A stretch of 64,000 bases of DNA from SIG589 sp964566175 (GTDB taxonomy: Bacteria; Bacillota; Clostridia; Oscillospirales; Acutalibacteraceae). The DNA lies in NCBI GenBank assembly GCA_964566175.1, contig CAZMHU010000001.1:62001-126000 (forward strand). The letters run 5' to 3'. The translations under genes were made by a program, and so were the position numbers. Below the pieces are notes generated by a model. The model was not told the DNA's origin. It saw nothing but the letters and a program-made list of their open reading frames with translations, and made no database searches. How positions within the stretch are numbered: position 1 is the first letter of the stretch; each line of letters begins with the position of its first letter. Positions 62,665-64,000 of this stretch are shown one piece after another.

Positions 62665-63204
62665 TTACTTCGCAAACGGAGCACCCATAAGTTTGAGTAA
62701 CTCGCGTGCTTCTTCGTCGGTATTAGCGGTGGTTACAAAAATAATATCCATACCGCGTACCTTATCAATCTTATCATACTCGATTTCAGGGAAAATAAGT
62801 TGTTCCTTAACGCCCATGGAATAGTTTCCACGGCCGTCAAAAGAATTCGGGTTAATTCCTCTGAAGTCTCTGACTCTGGGGAGAGCCATATTGAAGAGAC
62901 GGTCAACAAACTCGTACATCTTCTCGCCTCTGAGTGTTACCTTAACACCGATGGGCATCCCTTCACGAAGTTTGAAGTTCGCAACGGATTTCTTTGCCTT
63001 GCAGACAACCGGCTTCTGACCGGTGATGAGTGCGAGGTCGCCCATTACGGAATCGATAACCTTAGAGTTTTCTTTTGCATCGCTGCAACCTACGTTAATA
63101 ACAACCTTGTCAAGCTTGGGAATTTGCATGGTGCTTTTATAGTTGTACTTATTCATAAGTGCAGGAGCAACAGAAGCCTTGTATTCTTCTTTCAATCTTG
63201 CCAT
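62665..63204 (-). CDS. rplE: 50S ribosomal protein L5
   Basis: 179 residues from ATG 63204, which follows GGGAGGATTTGAC; the frame extends five codons further to 63219 over the ribosome-binding site. It has the core VINVGCSDAKENSKVID and FRGINPNSFDGRGNYSMG. It binds 5S rRNA. Confidence 0.98.
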   Translation of the reverse strand: MARLKEEYKASVAPALMNKYNYKSTMQIPKLDKVVINVGCSDAKENSKVIDSVMGDLALITGQKPVVCKAKKSVANFKLREGMPIGVKVTLRGEKMYEFVDRLFNMALPRVRDFRGINPNSFDGRGNYSMGVKEQLIFPEIEYDKIDKVRGMDIIFVTTANTDEEARELLKLMGAPFAK

Positions 63205-63219
63205 GTCAAATCCTCCCAA

Positions 63220-63543
63220 CTAAAAGGTTTCGCCGCACTTTTTGCACATGCGGTCTTTTTTGCCGTCCTCGTAGATCTTATGAGCTACGCGGGTGGGCTT
63301 GTTGCACTTCGGGCATACAAGCATAACCTTGCAAGCACGGATAGCGCTTTCTGTTTCAATAATGCCCGAGGGGTCTCCGGCCTTGCGCGGCTTAACGTGT
63401 TTTTTAACAGTGTTAATGCCTTCTACAATAACCTTGCCCTCTTTCGGACTAACCTCAAGTACCTTGCCGGTCTTGCCGCGGAATTTATCATCGCCGGTAA
63501 GAAGAACAACGGTATCTCCGGTTTTAACGTGAAGTTTATTCAT
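63220..63543 (-). CDS. rplX: 50S ribosomal protein L24
   Basis: 107 residues with an N-terminal KOW motif (GDTVVLLTGDDKFRGKTGKV) and a C-terminal pair of CxxC (CPKC, CKKC), a zinc-ribbon-like feature seen in many bacterial L24 copies. It is an assembly-initiator protein of the 50S subunit. Confidence 0.97.
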   Translation of the reverse strand: MNKLHVKTGDTVVLLTGDDKFRGKTGKVLEVSPKEGKVIVEGINTVKKHVKPRKAGDPSGIIETESAIRACKVMLVCPKCNKPTRVAHKIYEDGKKDRMCKKCGETF

Positions 63544-63558
63544 AATTCTTTACCTCCC

Positions 63559-63927
63559 TTAAAGAACTTCGGGAGCGAGAGAAAGAATCTTTGAGTAATC
63601 CTTCTCACGCAGCTCACGTGCTACAGGTCCAAAGATACGAGTACCGCGCGGGTTCTTGTCATCTTTGATCAGTACAGCTGCATTTTCGTCAAATCTAATG
63701 TATGTGCCATCATTACGGCGAAGACCGCGGACGCTTCTAACGACTACTGCCTTAACTACATCGCCCTTCTTAACAGTGCCACCGGGTGTGGCCTTTTTAA
63801 CAGAAGCAACGATAACGTCGCCGATGTTGGCATACCTCCTTCTGGAGCCGCCCAAAACACGGATGCACATTAATTCTTTTGCACCGGTATTGTCAGCAAC
63901 CTTGAGGTAACTCTGTTGTTGTATCAC
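63559..63927 (-). CDS. rplN: 50S ribosomal protein L14
   Basis: 122 residues, starting MIQQQSYLKVADNTGAKELM and with GTRIFGPVARELREKDYSKI near the C-terminus. It lies at the intersubunit bridge. Confidence 0.98.
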   Translation of the reverse strand: MIQQQSYLKVADNTGAKELMCIRVLGGSRRRYANIGDVIVASVKKATPGGTVKKGDVVKAVVVRSVRGLRRNDGTYIRFDENAAVLIKDDKNPRGTRIFGPVARELREKDYSKILSLAPEVL

Positions 63928-63948
63928 AGTGTTTTCCTCCTTGTCAGA

Positions 63949-64000
63949 CTACTTTGCCTTTTCGATAATCTCGACCACACGCCAGTGTTTATCCTTGGAG
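63949..64000 (-). CDS. rpsQ: 30S ribosomal protein S17, C-terminal end only
   Basis: The last 16 residues (SKDKHWRVVEIIEKAK) are visible before the stop at 63949; they match the C-terminus of S17 and the place fits the standard rpmC-rpsQ-rplN order. The rest lies beyond the window. Confidence 0.92.
   Translation of the reverse strand, partial: SKDKHWRVVEIIEKAK

Noticed and set aside
1..64000. CRISPR arrays, prophage, insertion sequences, origin of replication
   Set aside because: No regularly spaced repeats, transposase, integrase, phage structural genes, dnaA or DnaA-box cluster were seen.

Overview
This 64 kb window looks like a chromosomal contig from an uncultured, endospore-forming Clostridia species (Bacillota), most likely an Oscillospirales/Ruminococcaceae-type gut bacterium. 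The grounds are a GerA/SpoVAF germination protein, a glmS ribozyme between glmM and glmS, the Gram-positive order of the spc/alpha ribosomal operon with infA, map and a KOW protein, zinc-type S14 and adenylate kinase, YmfF/YmfH M16 proteins, consensus sigma-A promoters, frequent TTG starts and moderate G+C. No phage, IS element, CRISPR array or plasmid function was seen. The taxonomic placement is inference; no 16S gene is present.

Layout. 1-6.8 kb (minus): a truncated N-terminus, a germination protein, a secreted/membrane protein, folD, lgt and two M16 proteins. 6.9-13.2 kb (plus): cardiolipin synthase, a 48-aa membrane protein, glycogen phosphorylase and a GH13 alpha-glucan hydrolase. 13.2-16.7 kb (minus): an ABC exporter, a PnuC-type transporter with its own promoter and a structured leader, and a TRIC/UPF0126 channel. 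Then tRNA-Gln(CUG), and glmM-[glmS ribozyme]-glmS (minus). 20.8-26.9 kb (plus): a 47-codon peptide and a 1963-aa secreted multi-module protein with a C-terminal clan GH-A-like domain. 27-32.6 kb (minus): a frameshifted QxxRW glycosyltransferase, clpX, clpP, tig and a phosphoesterase. 32.7-40 kb: a DUF1540 peptide, thrC, M19 dipeptidase, yraN, rnhB, rbgA, lepB, rplS, then an Lrp regulator with an aminotransferase. 40-44.9 kb: mtaB, a degenerate HPr, an ABC exporter with a PqqD-like protein, a membrane protein and a lipoprotein. 44.9-53.3 kb (minus): a 2194-aa secreted module array translationally coupled to a membrane-anchored glycosidase. 53.7-64 kb (minus): rpsQ through rplQ.

The most distinctive content is a pair of related secreted carbohydrate-active loci. 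At 21-27 kb a carbohydrate-binding-like module array and a GH-A-like catalytic domain are fused in one polypeptide. At 45-53 kb the same kinds of parts are split over two genes sharing a TAATG junction: a giant non-catalytic array and a membrane-tethered enzyme. The catalytic domains are clearly paralogous, and so are the last two beta-sandwich modules of each array. Together with the alpha-glucan genes and a processive-type glycosyltransferase this suggests a cell invested in polysaccharide handling; the substrate cannot be told from sequence. Other points worth a second look are the pnuC leader RNA, the A7-tract frameshift in the glycosyltransferase, an HPr-like protein lacking the active-site histidine, and a PqqD/ABC pair without a visible RiPP precursor.
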